This document shows positions 1-6,380 of a stretch of 7,077 bases of DNA, piece after piece. Within the stretch, counting starts at the first letter, position 1; every line of letters begins with the position of its first letter. Location: positions 1 to 7,077 of the forward strand of contig JAKSUP010000071.1 of assembly GCA_024408905.1 (NCBI GenBank), given 5' to 3'. The DNA comes from a bacterium. Lineage in GTDB: Bacteria; Cyanobacteriota; Vampirovibrionia; Gastranaerophilales; Gastranaerophilaceae. A program made the translations under genes and the position numbers. A model generated the notes under the pieces. The model saw only the letters and a program-made list of their open reading frames with translations, had not been told where the DNA came from and made no database searches.

Positions 1-10
1 AGAATTCTTT

Positions 11-133
11 TTATTCAGAGGCAAATTTATATCCGTATGTATGTGGAAAATCGGAAAGTTGCCAAATTTTTAATCCATTTTTTTTTACTGGATGATGACA
101 TATATGTATGGATAACGGATCTGTTAGCTTCAT
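11..133 (-). CDS. Doubtful 40-residue small ORF
   Basis: An ATG at 133-131 opens 40 codons to a TAA at 13-11. GGAG (146-143) lies 9 bases before the ATG. A TTGCCG (180-175) and TATACT (156-151) pair spaced 18 bases lies upstream, but the start site it predicts, near 144, would fall inside the ribosome binding site, which weakens the case. The peptide begins MKLTDPLSIHICHHPVKK and contains GLKIWQLSDFPHTYGYKF. Its composition (His, Pro, Trp, Cys) is less biased to Lys/Asn/Ile than random AT-rich translation. I recognise no family. Other frames of the same DNA are also open: plus frame 1 to 141 and plus frame 3 to 95. It may therefore be chance, a gene remnant, or the tail of a plus-strand gene cut by the window edge. 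Confidence 0.2.
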   Translation of the reverse strand: MKLTDPLSIHICHHPVKKNGLKIWQLSDFPHTYGYKFASE

Positions 134-204
134 TAAGATAATCTCCACATAGTATAATGATGTTATATATAAAACGGCAAAACATTTTTTTTGCTACTTA
201 AAAA

Positions 205-233
205 TTAACAACTGGCGAGTTTTGTTATAAAAT
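205..233 (+). promoter_or_regulatory. Candidate sigma70 promoter of pepA
   Basis: TTAACA (205-210, five of six -35 consensus bases) and TAAAAT (228-233, five of six -10 bases) are separated by 17 bases. An overlapping extended -10, TGT-TATAAA (223-231), is an alternative register. Transcription would start near 240, giving a leader of under 20 bases that contains only the ribosome binding site. Confidence 0.6.
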
Positions 234-244
234 AAAAGTAATCG

Positions 245-251
245 AAAGGAG
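245..251 (+). promoter_or_regulatory. Ribosome binding site of pepA
   Basis: AAAGGAG lies 6 bases before the ATG at 258 and fixes the start of the aminopeptidase. Confidence 0.85.
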
Positions 252-257
252 CTTTAT

Positions 258-1658
258 ATGGAAATAAAATTGGTTGAAGATGCAAAAAGTGTAGCATGTG
301 ATTTACTTGTTATAAACAAGTTTGAAAATGAATCAACATCAAGTGATTTTGCAAATAAATATGCAGTAGAAGATGATAAATTTGAAGGTAAATTGAATGA
401 TACTTATCTTTTACAAACATACGGACAGACTCCGGCTAAGAAAATTCTTATCGTAGGTTTTGGTAAAAAATCAGAATTTAATTCAAACAAGCTGAGAGAA
501 GCTGTTGCAAAAGCAATTAAAAAAGCAAGTTCAATAGAAGCTAAAACTGTAGCATTCAAGTTTGACGGAGTTGATTTTGATTATTCTGAACAGCTTACAA
601 TGGGTATTTATATCGGAGATTATGTTTTTGATAAATATAAATCCGAAAAGAAAGACAAACATATTAATGAAATTTATGTCCAAGCAAACGAAGGCTTGGT
701 GCATAAGGCAGAAAAAGTCGCTGCTGCTATGAATTTTGCTCGCAATTTAGCAAACGAGCCGGCACAATTTGCAACTCCGACAGAATTAGCATCAATAGCT
801 TTGGATTTTGGTTTGGAAACAAAAGTATACGATAGAGAAGAATGTGAAAAAATGGGTATGGGTGCATTTTTGGCAGTAGGTAGAGGCAGCGCACAAGAGC
901 CTAAATTTATTCACATGAAATACACTTGTGATAATCCTAAAAAACGTATTGCAATTATTGGTAAAGGAATTTGTTTTGATAGTGGTGGTTTGGATATAAA
1001 ACCTGCTTCATCAATGCTTACAATGAAGGACGATATGTCAGGTGCTGCTTGCGTTTTAGGTATAATGAGCATAATAAAAGAATTTAATCCACAAGTTGAA
1101 GTCCATGGGATAATTGCAGCATGCGAAAATATGCCGGGGTGTAGTGCGTATAAACCTGGTGATATTTTGACAGCAAAAAATGGCAAGACCATAGAGGTTG
1201 ATAATACTGATGCAGAAGGCCGTTTGACATTAGCTGATGCACTTTGTTACGCTTGCGAACTTGGTGTTGATGAAGTTATTGATTTAGCAACGCTTACAGG
1301 TGCTTGTATGGTTGCGCTTGGAACACATGCAGCAGGTATTATGGGTAATGATGAAGATTTGGTTAAGCGTTTAATTGATGTTGCTGACAGAAACGGTGAA
1401 AGGTATTGGCAATTACCATTGTGGGAAGAATACGGCGACTCTTTAAAAAGTGATGTTGCAGATATGCAAAACACAGGTTCTCGCTGGGGTGGAGCATCTG
1501 CTGCAGGTATTTTCTTACAGAAGTTTGTTAAAGATGTTAAATGGGCGCATATTGATATCGCTGGAACTGCATTTTTAGATAAACCACAAAAGGAATTTAT
1601 TAAAGGAGCAACTGGGGCAGGTGTTCGAGCAATCTTGAATTACATTCTAGAAGTTTAA
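258..1658 (+). CDS. pepA: Leucyl aminopeptidase (M17 family)
   Basis: A complete 466-residue cytosolic metallo-aminopeptidase that removes N-terminal residues, classically leucine, in peptide turnover. Residues 1 to about 150 are the variable N-terminal domain; about 150-466 are the catalytic domain. The M17 signature NTDAEGRL is at 316-323. The five metal ligands and two catalytic residues are visible: Lys236 in GKG, Asp241 in FDSGG, Lys248 in DIKP, Asp259 in MKDDM, and Asp318, Glu320 and Arg322 in the signature. All sit at a constant offset of 34 from E. coli PepA numbering (Lys270, Asp275, Lys282, Asp293, Asp352, Glu354, Arg356), so the enzyme should be active. It is shorter than E. coli PepA (503), mostly in the N-terminal half. 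Family members assemble as hexamers. The E. coli protein also binds DNA, which cannot be judged here. The gene has its own promoter and terminator and appears monocistronic. Confidence 0.97.
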   Translation: MEIKLVEDAKSVACDLLVINKFENESTSSDFANKYAVEDDKFEGKLNDTYLLQTYGQTPAKKILIVGFGKKSEFNSNKLREAVAKAIKKASSIEAKTVAFKFDGVDFDYSEQLTMGIYIGDYVFDKYKSEKKDKHINEIYVQANEGLVHKAEKVAAAMNFARNLANEPAQFATPTELASIALDFGLETKVYDREECEKMGMGAFLAVGRGSAQEPKFIHMKYTCDNPKKRIAIIGKGICFDSGGLDIKPASSMLTMKDDMSGAACVLGIMSIIKEFNPQVEVHGIIAACENMPGCSAYKPGDILTAKNGKTIEVDNTDAEGRLTLADALCYACELGVDEVIDLATLTGACMVALGTHAAGIMGNDEDLVKRLIDVADRNGERYWQLPLWEEYGDSLKSDVADMQNTGSRWGGASAAGIFLQKFVKDVKWAHIDIAGTAFLDKPQKEFIKGATGAGVRAILNYILEV

Positions 1659-1668
1659 TACATTATAC

Positions 1669-1700
1669 AAAAATCCTCTCTATTTTTAGAGGGGATTTTT
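1669..1700. terminator. Bidirectional Rho-independent terminator
   Basis: A 14-bp stem (1669-1682 with 1687-1700, one wobble pair) closes a TTTT loop. Its core is ATCCTCTCTA/TAGAGGGGAT. On the plus strand the stem runs into T-rich sequence (1696-1707) just after the pepA stop. On the minus strand it ends in TTTTT and lies directly after the stop of the DUF1836 gene (stop codon 1702-1700). One element can serve both convergent units. Confidence 0.88.
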
Positions 1701-2245
1701 TATTTTTGTTGTGTTTTATCAAAATAAATACTTTGTTTAACATATATTTTGTTGGCGAAAGATAAAACTGCAGAACGGATTTTGCGTGAAAGTGGCGTAA
1801 CTTTTGTCGGTTGAGTCTTTTCGATTTCGCTAAAATCTCTGCCCTCAAAAACTACTCTCAAAGCTTTTTCCAATTCGTTACAAAAATAGTTATAAGCTAT
1901 ATCTATCGGATATTCTTCTATTTGTTTACTTATCAATTCTGCAATATCAGATAATGATAAAACTTGTTTCAAAATCCCGATTACAAGCAAATGTATAACG
2001 TGTTTTCTTGAATATTTTTTCTGGTCAGGGGGAAGAATAACTTGTTTAAATACATAATTATTAATCATTGATGGTGTTAAAGCCTTTGCTTCACCCGGAA
2101 TTAAAAATGGCGACAAGTATTCATCTAAAATATCAGTAAGTTGATTCATAAATAAATCAAATTTCATAAGTTCATCATAGCGTGGCAAACGATAATTTGC
2201 TATACGCTTTGATATTTCTGAATTTTCAAAATTAATACTTCCCAT
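1700..2245 (-). CDS. DUF1836 family protein, putative helix-turn-helix regulator
   Basis: A complete 181-residue protein with the hallmarks of DUF1836 as I remember the family: YRLPRYDEL at 18-26, LTPSMINNYV at 56-65, then LPPDQKKYSRKHVIHLLVI at 71-89 and an ILKQVLSLSDIAELI helix at 91-105. The order 'MINNYV, lysine/proline loop, KKYSR, helix, ILKQV' resembles MerR-type winged-helix regulators, and DUF1836 is usually treated as HTH-like; its function is not established. Residues 110-181 are less conserved and helical. The ATG lies 3 bases after the synthetase stop and has only a weak AGTAGG before it, so translation is probably coupled to the upstream gene. It may regulate the synthetase or respond to fatty-acid status (inference). 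It has no transmembrane segment or signal peptide. Confidence 0.85.
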   Translation of the reverse strand: MGSINFENSEISKRIANYRLPRYDELMKFDLFMNQLTDILDEYLSPFLIPGEAKALTPSMINNYVFKQVILPPDQKKYSRKHVIHLLVIGILKQVLSLSDIAELISKQIEEYPIDIAYNYFCNELEKALRVVFEGRDFSEIEKTQPTKVTPLSRKIRSAVLSFANKIYVKQSIYFDKTQQK

Positions 2246-2248
2246 AAC

Positions 2249-4210
2249 CTACTTCTTTTCAAACATATTTGTGATAATTGTTTTATATTTTTCAAAAATA
2301 TTATTTCTCTTAATCTTCGCAGTTTGGCTCATTAAACCGTTTGCAATATTAAAACTTTCTTTAATAATTTCAAATTGTTTAATTTGTTCAAAAGGTTTTA
2401 AATTCTGTTTATTTTTTATATACACAGCAATTTCTTTTTTGATTAAGTCGTGCAAAGTTTGGTCTTTGATGGATAAGTTTGCACCACTTTTTAAGTCGTT
2501 TGCAAGAATTCCACATTTTTCCAAAGCAGCTTCTGAAGGTACAACTAAAGCCCCAATTGAAATTTCATCTTGGCCTACAAGCATAATTTGGTCGATATAA
2601 GGGCTTTCAAGACAAGCTTCCTCAATCGGTACCGGCTCTACGTTTTCGCCATTTGATAGTACAATTGTTTCCTTTAATCTTCCGACAAGTACCAAATTGT
2701 TGTCGCCCGTCAACCAGCCGATATCACCTGTATTAAACCATCCTTCATCATCCAGTACAGCTTTTGTGGCTTCTTCATCTTTGTAGTAACCATTCATAAT
2801 TTGGTATCCACGAGCATAAACAACACCTTTTTGGAAAATGCCCAGTTCTTTTCCTGTTTCTATATCAAGGATTTTAATTTCCGTTCCCATAATCGGACGC
2901 CCGCAACATCCTAAAAAGTTTAGTTCGTTTACATTTCTGAGAGTTAATACGGGAGAAGTTTCTGTTAAACCGTAACCTTCTCTTAAATTTACACCGATTG
3001 CGTCATAGAATAATTGATCTTTCATTGATAATGCACCGCCACCTGATATTGTTGCTCTAAAATTCAAGCCAGCTACTGTTTTAATTTTTTTATAAAGGGT
3101 ATTTGTAAATAGTATGTGCAGAGGTTTTAAAAATCCTCTTGCGATTTTGTGGTAAAAATTTACTATTTGAAGATATTTAGTCTGTTTATTGGTAATTCTG
3201 CGTTCGCTGTACATTTTGTGAATTTTATATGCAATACTTACCTTTACAGCAAAATCAAACATTCTGTATGCAAAGTGGGATTTTTGTTTTAGTTTTTGGA
3301 ACAATCCAAGCCTCAAGGCTTCCCAAATTCTAGGAACAGACATCAGCGTATCAATATCGTATCTTTGTAAATCATTTTTTAATCCTGTTAGGGTTGTAAA
3401 ATGGAGATGGCAACCTGATATAAAATAGTACATTTGTGCAATTTGTTCATAAGCGTGCCATACAGGTAAAATTTGTAAGGTATTTTCGCCAGCTTTTGAA
3501 CAAAAACCGATTGTTACCCCGGGGAATTGTCCAAGTAAATTTTTATGAGTCAAAAGAACACCTTTAGGGTTTCCGGTTGTTCCTGATGTATAAAGCATTA
3601 TACACGGCTCGTCAATGTTTTGTTCAACGGGAGCATATTCACATCCTTCTCCCATTTCCAATAAATCTTCATAATAGTATAATGGGATATTTACTCCTGA
3701 TAAATCGTCTTTATCGCTTTTGAGCATTACAATTACAAATTTTAAATTATGGTTGGAAAGGTACGGTTTAAGGGCATTGAGTAATTTCCCATCTCTAACA
3801 AAAATCCCGACGGCATCACTATGGGAAATTATGTAATCAAGTTCTGTAACAGGTGCGTTAGAACCTCTTAGAACACTAATTGCTCCACATCTCATGGTTG
3901 CTTGTTCGCAAATTGCCCAACGACCTTGATTTTCAGTAAAAATTCCGACAAAACTTCCTTTTTGTACTCCAAGTTTTTGAAGGCTTGCAGAAATTAATGC
4001 AATATGATTTTCAACTTCGTCATAACTGAGTTCTATGTGGTTATATGTGTCTGTTATTGCTTTTAATCCTTTATGTTTAGCAATTTCTGACTGAAAATAA
4101 CTATTCATTGACGTTTTATCTGATAAAAACTTCTCGATTATACGTCTGTCAGTAATTATTTTACGTTTTAATTTAGCGACTCTTAATTTTTCTTTTCTTT
4201 CTTTGTTCAT
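2249..4210 (-). CDS. AMP-forming long-chain acyl-CoA / acyl-ACP synthetase
   Basis: An adenylate-forming enzyme (ANL superfamily) that activates a fatty acid with ATP to acyl-AMP and transfers it to CoA or acyl carrier protein. With the ATG at 4210 it has 653 residues. Core motifs: P-loop YTSGTTGNPKG at 207-217, YGLTET at 413-418, GWFNTGDIGW at 490-499, the hinge GRLKETIVLSNGENVEP at 510-526, and a C-terminal QTAKIKR whose Lys632 matches the catalytic lysine. PIEEACLESPYIDQIMLVGQ follows the hinge and, from memory, resembles cyanobacterial acyl-ACP synthetase (Aas) more than E. coli FadD, so acyl-ACP may be the product. The reading frame extends to a GTG at 4252, but a TATAAT covers that GTG and it has no ribosome binding site. 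The ATG at 4210 has GGGA 9 bases upstream, so I chose it. It heads a two-gene unit with DUF1836. Confidence 0.93.
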   Translation of the reverse strand: MNKERKEKLRVAKLKRKIITDRRIIEKFLSDKTSMNSYFQSEIAKHKGLKAITDTYNHIELSYDEVENHIALISASLQKLGVQKGSFVGIFTENQGRWAICEQATMRCGAISVLRGSNAPVTELDYIISHSDAVGIFVRDGKLLNALKPYLSNHNLKFVIVMLKSDKDDLSGVNIPLYYYEDLLEMGEGCEYAPVEQNIDEPCIMLYTSGTTGNPKGVLLTHKNLLGQFPGVTIGFCSKAGENTLQILPVWHAYEQIAQMYYFISGCHLHFTTLTGLKNDLQRYDIDTLMSVPRIWEALRLGLFQKLKQKSHFAYRMFDFAVKVSIAYKIHKMYSERRITNKQTKYLQIVNFYHKIARGFLKPLHILFTNTLYKKIKTVAGLNFRATISGGGALSMKDQLFYDAIGVNLREGYGLTETSPVLTLRNVNELNFLGCCGRPIMGTEIKILDIETGKELGIFQKGVVYARGYQIMNGYYKDEEATKAVLDDEGWFNTGDIGWLTGDNNLVLVGRLKETIVLSNGENVEPVPIEEACLESPYIDQIMLVGQDEISIGALVVPSEAALEKCGILANDLKSGANLSIKDQTLHDLIKKEIAVYIKNKQNLKPFEQIKQFEIIKESFNIANGLMSQTAKIKRNNIFEKYKTIITNMFEKK

Positions 4211-4243
4211 ATAATATTTTCCCAAGTCTATCGAACTATAGAA

Positions 4244-4272
4244 ATTATACACTTAATTAAAAAGTAGTACAA
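4244..4272 (-). promoter_or_regulatory. Promoter of the acyl synthetase unit
   Basis: On the minus strand TTGTAC (4272-4267) and a perfect TATAAT (4249-4244) are separated by 17 bases. Transcription should begin near 4237, about 27 bases before the ATG at 4210. The -10 box overlaps the GTG at 4252-4250, which argues against that codon being the translation start. Confidence 0.65.
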
Positions 4273-4280
4273 GTACTTTT
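4260..4280. promoter_or_regulatory. Inverted repeat over the -35 box, possible operator
   Basis: AAAAGTA (4260-4266) and TACTTTT (4274-4280) form perfect 7-base arms around a 7-base centre, with a nested AGTAC-AA-GTACT (4266-4277). The repeat spans the -35 of the synthetase promoter, a usual place for a repressor site. It is not followed by a T-run and does not look like a terminator. The binding protein is unknown; the DUF1836 protein of the same unit is a candidate. Confidence 0.4.
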
Positions 4281-4363
4281 CAAAAATACATTAATAGTAT
4301 ATGGATATAATACAAAAAACAAAGATATATGTGAATAGGTGAGGGGTTTAATCGTTAAAAGCA

Positions 4364-4397
4364 TAAAAAAAAGACCTTGAGTAATATATCAAGGCCT
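4364..4397 (-). terminator. Second minus-strand Rho-independent terminator
   Basis: Read on the minus strand, AGGCCTTGA (4397-4389), an 8-base loop, then TCAAGGTCT (4380-4372) make a 9-bp stem with one G-U pair. It is followed by a T-run from 4371 to 4364. It is richer in GC than the terminator about 50 bases upstream, and either backs it up or ends a separate short transcript. Confidence 0.75.
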
Positions 4398-4447
4398 GTC
4401 CGTTTAAATAAGAAGAGAGAGCTTTATATCTATATAAAAAACTGCAC

Positions 4448-4489
4448 AAAAAAAAATTTGCTAACTTTAAGTTTTAAAGTTAACAAATT
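4448..4489 (-). terminator. Rho-independent terminator of the MshEN-like gene
   Basis: On the minus strand the arms 4489-4474 and 4470-4455 (AATTTGTTAACTTTAA and TTAAAGTTAGCAAATT) form a long AT-rich stem of up to 16 bp with one G-U pair and a 3-base loop. T residues then run to 4448. It lies 35 bases after the TAG at 4525. Confidence 0.8.
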
Positions 4490-4524
4490 GTTACAAAAAA
4501 TTTTAAAAACACAAATTTATGCAA

Positions 4525-5274
4525 CTACGGTTCTTTGTGTTCTTTGATGAACGTCAATATAGCATCCATTTTTTGTTTTAAAATTTCGTTTTCTTCTTTT
4601 AGGCGAGTATTTTCAACTCTCAAATCGTATTTTTCTTGTTCTGTAGTAATTGAAGGAATTTCTTCTGCATTCAATGAGAAACGCTTTTGAGCTTCTTCTT
4701 TCATAAAGATAATACTTTTAACGTCAAGGTCTCTGACAAAACCCATTTGTACCATTAATTCTGCAATGAACACGTGTTTTCCTGCATCATTCATTTCTTG
4801 TTGTTTATTCAATACTTCGTCCAATTGCTCAATAGTCATTTTTCCGGCACGGATAAAATATTCACCGGTACGATAATTACCTGCAATGAAACCTGCTATT
4901 GCACTTACTAATTTTGGAACATCACTGGAGAAAAAGCCTGATTTCTTACAGAATGTAAATGCTTTCGAAACTTCTTCCATTGTAAAATTATTTTGAATAG
5001 CAATTTCTGTAAGTGTCATGCCTTTAGAACAGCAATCCAAAAAAGAATAAATGCTTTCATCAAATTTTGATTCTTTAGTCAATAATTCACTTTGACCTAA
5101 TTCAGATAAATCAGGTTTGTATACGTGAAAAAGTTCCCCTTCTTCTACATCCAAAAACTCGTTACTTAAATATGTATTCAAATCCTTAGATAAACTCAAG
5201 AAAACAGTCTGCTTAATCCATAGAGGGAAAGCCAGCAGTTTATTCATAAATTCTTCAAATAAGCTCTTATCCAT
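4525..5274 (-). CDS. Unnamed protein with MshEN-like repeats and a coiled coil
   Basis: A complete 249-residue soluble protein; I do not recognise a named family for the whole length. Residues 76-116 (IYSFLDCCSKGMTLTEIA onward, ending KKSGFF) look like a small winged-helix segment. Residues 135-158 fit the MshEN pattern RxG, hydrophobic, G, QL, L, Q: RTGEYFIRAGKMT, then QLDEVLNKQ. A weaker second copy runs 169-192 (FIAELMVQMGFV onward). MshEN domains in type II/IV pilus ATPases bind cyclic di-GMP through two such 24-residue motifs. Here the spacer (10 residues) is longer than usual and the second motif lacks its RLG, so binding is uncertain. Residues 214-243 form a coiled coil (VENTRLKEENEILKQKM). 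There is no ATPase domain. GAAGGG precedes the ATG by 7 bases. The gene is divergent from the flagellar operon, which suggests, without proof, a role linked to motility or surface structures. Confidence 0.7.
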   Translation of the reverse strand: MDKSLFEEFMNKLLAFPLWIKQTVFLSLSKDLNTYLSNEFLDVEEGELFHVYKPDLSELGQSELLTKESKFDESIYSFLDCCSKGMTLTEIAIQNNFTMEEVSKAFTFCKKSGFFSSDVPKLVSAIAGFIAGNYRTGEYFIRAGKMTIEQLDEVLNKQQEMNDAGKHVFIAELMVQMGFVRDLDVKSIIFMKEEAQKRFSLNAEEIPSITTEQEKYDLRVENTRLKEENEILKQKMDAILTFIKEHKEP

Positions 5275-5310
5275 AAATATACCCTTCTTTTATATGATGT
5301 CTATGCGATT

Positions 5311-5338
5311 ATTATATCATAATATATTATAGTGGCAC
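5311..5338 (-). promoter_or_regulatory. Promoter of the MshEN-like gene
   Basis: On the minus strand GTGCCA (5338-5333, four of six -35 bases), 16 bases, then an extended -10 TGA-TATAAT (5319-5311). The start would be near 5304, about 30 bases before the ATG. It lies in the 86-base divergent region shared with the flagellar operon, for which I cannot place a convincing plus-strand promoter, either sigma70 or sigma28 type. Confidence 0.55.
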
Positions 5339-5360
5339 AGTTGTAAAGGATTCTTCATAT

Positions 5361-5816
5361 ATGGGTATGGATGGATTATCAATGGCGAATACAGGGGCTA
5401 TAAAAGAGTCCACTTCTGCTGATTTTGCAAGTCGGACAGAACAAACAATTCAGGCCGATCCGACAAACGATAGAAAACAAGTGCAAAATACCAGTACAAA
5501 TCGTGCTGTACGGGAAAAAGATGAAGATGAAGAAAGTCCAAAACAAGAACGACAAGCTCCGGAAGAAGAATTTGAAGATGGTTTAGTTCAGGAAGAAGAA
5601 ACAGCTGAGCCTGAAGAAGATGAAGAAGCTACTCTTGAGGATATTGAAAACCCAAATAAGGATTTTTATGTTAAATTAAACTCAAAAAGTGATACAATAG
5701 AATTATATGATAGTTCAACAGATAGATTAATCGAAACAATATCCGGAAATGAGCTGGGTGAATTAGTTAAGAAGTTAAATATGGCTTCAGGAATTTTTGT
5801 AAATAAGAAGGTGTAA
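5361..5816 (+). CDS. flaG: FlaG-like flagellar protein with acidic linker
   Basis: A 151-residue protein. Residues 100-151 match the FlaG pattern: FYVKLNSKSDTIELYD, then DRLIETISGNELGELVKKLN, then SGIFVNKK. These are two short beta strands with 'IxxI' followed by an amphipathic helix and a final strand. FlaG-family proteins are encoded beside fliD/fliS and affect filament length; the mechanism is unclear. The N-terminal half is disordered, and residues 54-96 hold 23 Asp/Glu out of 43, far more acidic than the usual FlaG of about 110-120 residues. AAAGGA (5345-5350) lies 10 bases before the ATG at 5361; the in-frame ATG at 5367 would be 16 bases away, so I kept the first. The stop TAA is immediately followed by the ATG of fliS. 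The FlaG name rests on pattern and neighbourhood. Confidence 0.75.
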   Translation: MGMDGLSMANTGAIKESTSADFASRTEQTIQADPTNDRKQVQNTSTNRAVREKDEDEESPKQERQAPEEEFEDGLVQEEETAEPEEDEEATLEDIENPNKDFYVKLNSKSDTIELYDSSTDRLIETISGNELGELVKKLNMASGIFVNKKV

Positions 5817-6380
5817 ATGCCGGTAAATCCTTATAATAAATACATAAAACAATATCAAACGAGTAACATCACAACTGCTACTCCGGAAAAGCTTATGATT
5901 ATGCTTTTTGATGGGGCGATACAATTTTTACAAAAGGCAAAAACAGCTATTGAAGAAAAAAATTATTCTGAACGCGCTCTTAATATAGAAAATGCAAGAA
6001 AAATTATAAGAGAATTGATGCGTACCATAGACTTGGAAAACGGTAATGATGTTTCAAAAAATCTTTTTAGACTTTACAACAATATGGCAATGAATTTGAT
6101 TAAAGCCAATGTATTAAAAAATTCCGGCCTCGTAGATAATGTGATTGAAGATTTAACAAATATTCGTTGGGGCTTTCAAAAGGCAATTGAAATCCAATCC
6201 GGTTTGGTAACAGTAGAAGAAGCGTTGCAAGAATCAACAGGTGCTGAGCAGAAACTTGAAATAAATCCTAATCTTAAATCCGAAATAAGTGAAAATGATA
6301 TCAATTCGGATGATAACAATCTGAATTTGAATGATGTTGATAATGGTCATGAGGGCGAAGAGAATACCGATGCAGAATGA
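5817..6380 (+). CDS. fliS: Flagellar export chaperone FliS
   Basis: Cytoplasmic chaperone that binds the C-terminus of flagellin, prevents premature polymerisation and delivers it to the flagellar export gate. The 187-residue product has the family signatures: NPYNKYIKQYQ at 4-14, TATPEKLMIMLFDGAIQFL at 20-38, ARKIIRELMRTID at 60-72, and NLFRLYNNMAMNLIKAN at 82-98, a four-helix bundle to about residue 128. Typical FliS proteins are about 125-150 residues. Here residues 140-187 add a tail rich in Asp, Glu and Asn that looks disordered. The start abuts the flaG stop (TAAATG) with AGAAGG 5 bases upstream, so translation is coupled. No flagellin gene is in the window. Confidence 0.95.
   Translation: MPVNPYNKYIKQYQTSNITTATPEKLMIMLFDGAIQFLQKAKTAIEEKNYSERALNIENARKIIRELMRTIDLENGNDVSKNLFRLYNNMAMNLIKANVLKNSGLVDNVIEDLTNIRWGFQKAIEIQSGLVTVEEALQESTGAEQKLEINPNLKSEISENDINSDDNNLNLNDVDNGHEGEENTDAE

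Noticed and set aside
73..93. ATCCA/TGGAT hairpin with a T-rich loop as a terminator
   Set aside because: The stem is only 5 bp, the T-run lies in the loop and no T-run follows.
911..1474. Minus-strand open frames of 75-93 codons inside pepA
   Set aside because: They are antisense shadows of a well-conserved aminopeptidase reading frame, with no ribosome binding site and no recognisable family.
1663..1848. Minus-strand 61-codon frame over the end of the DUF1836 gene
   Set aside because: It overlaps the DUF1836 frame and the terminator hairpin; its composition is low-complexity Lys/Asn-rich.
2271..2600. Plus-strand 109-codon frame opposite the synthetase C-terminus
   Set aside because: It is antisense to the conserved synthetase C-terminal domain; the hydrophobic product is explained by reverse reading of Lys/Glu/Asn codons.
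4301..4363. Plus-strand TATAAT (4306-4311) with GGTGAGGGG downstream as a small gene or RNA
   Set aside because: There is no -35 partner, no reading frame of useful length and no plus-strand terminator.
5275..5360. Sigma28-type flagellar promoter before flaG
   Set aside because: I looked for TAAA followed after about 15 bases by GCCGATAA and found nothing close in this AT-rich stretch; no good plus-strand sigma70 pair either.
6331..6369. Earlier starts for the FliT-like gene
   Set aside because: The extra 13 residues are only the fliS tail read in another frame. The ATG at 6370 has a better placed ribosome binding site and a family-like N-terminus.
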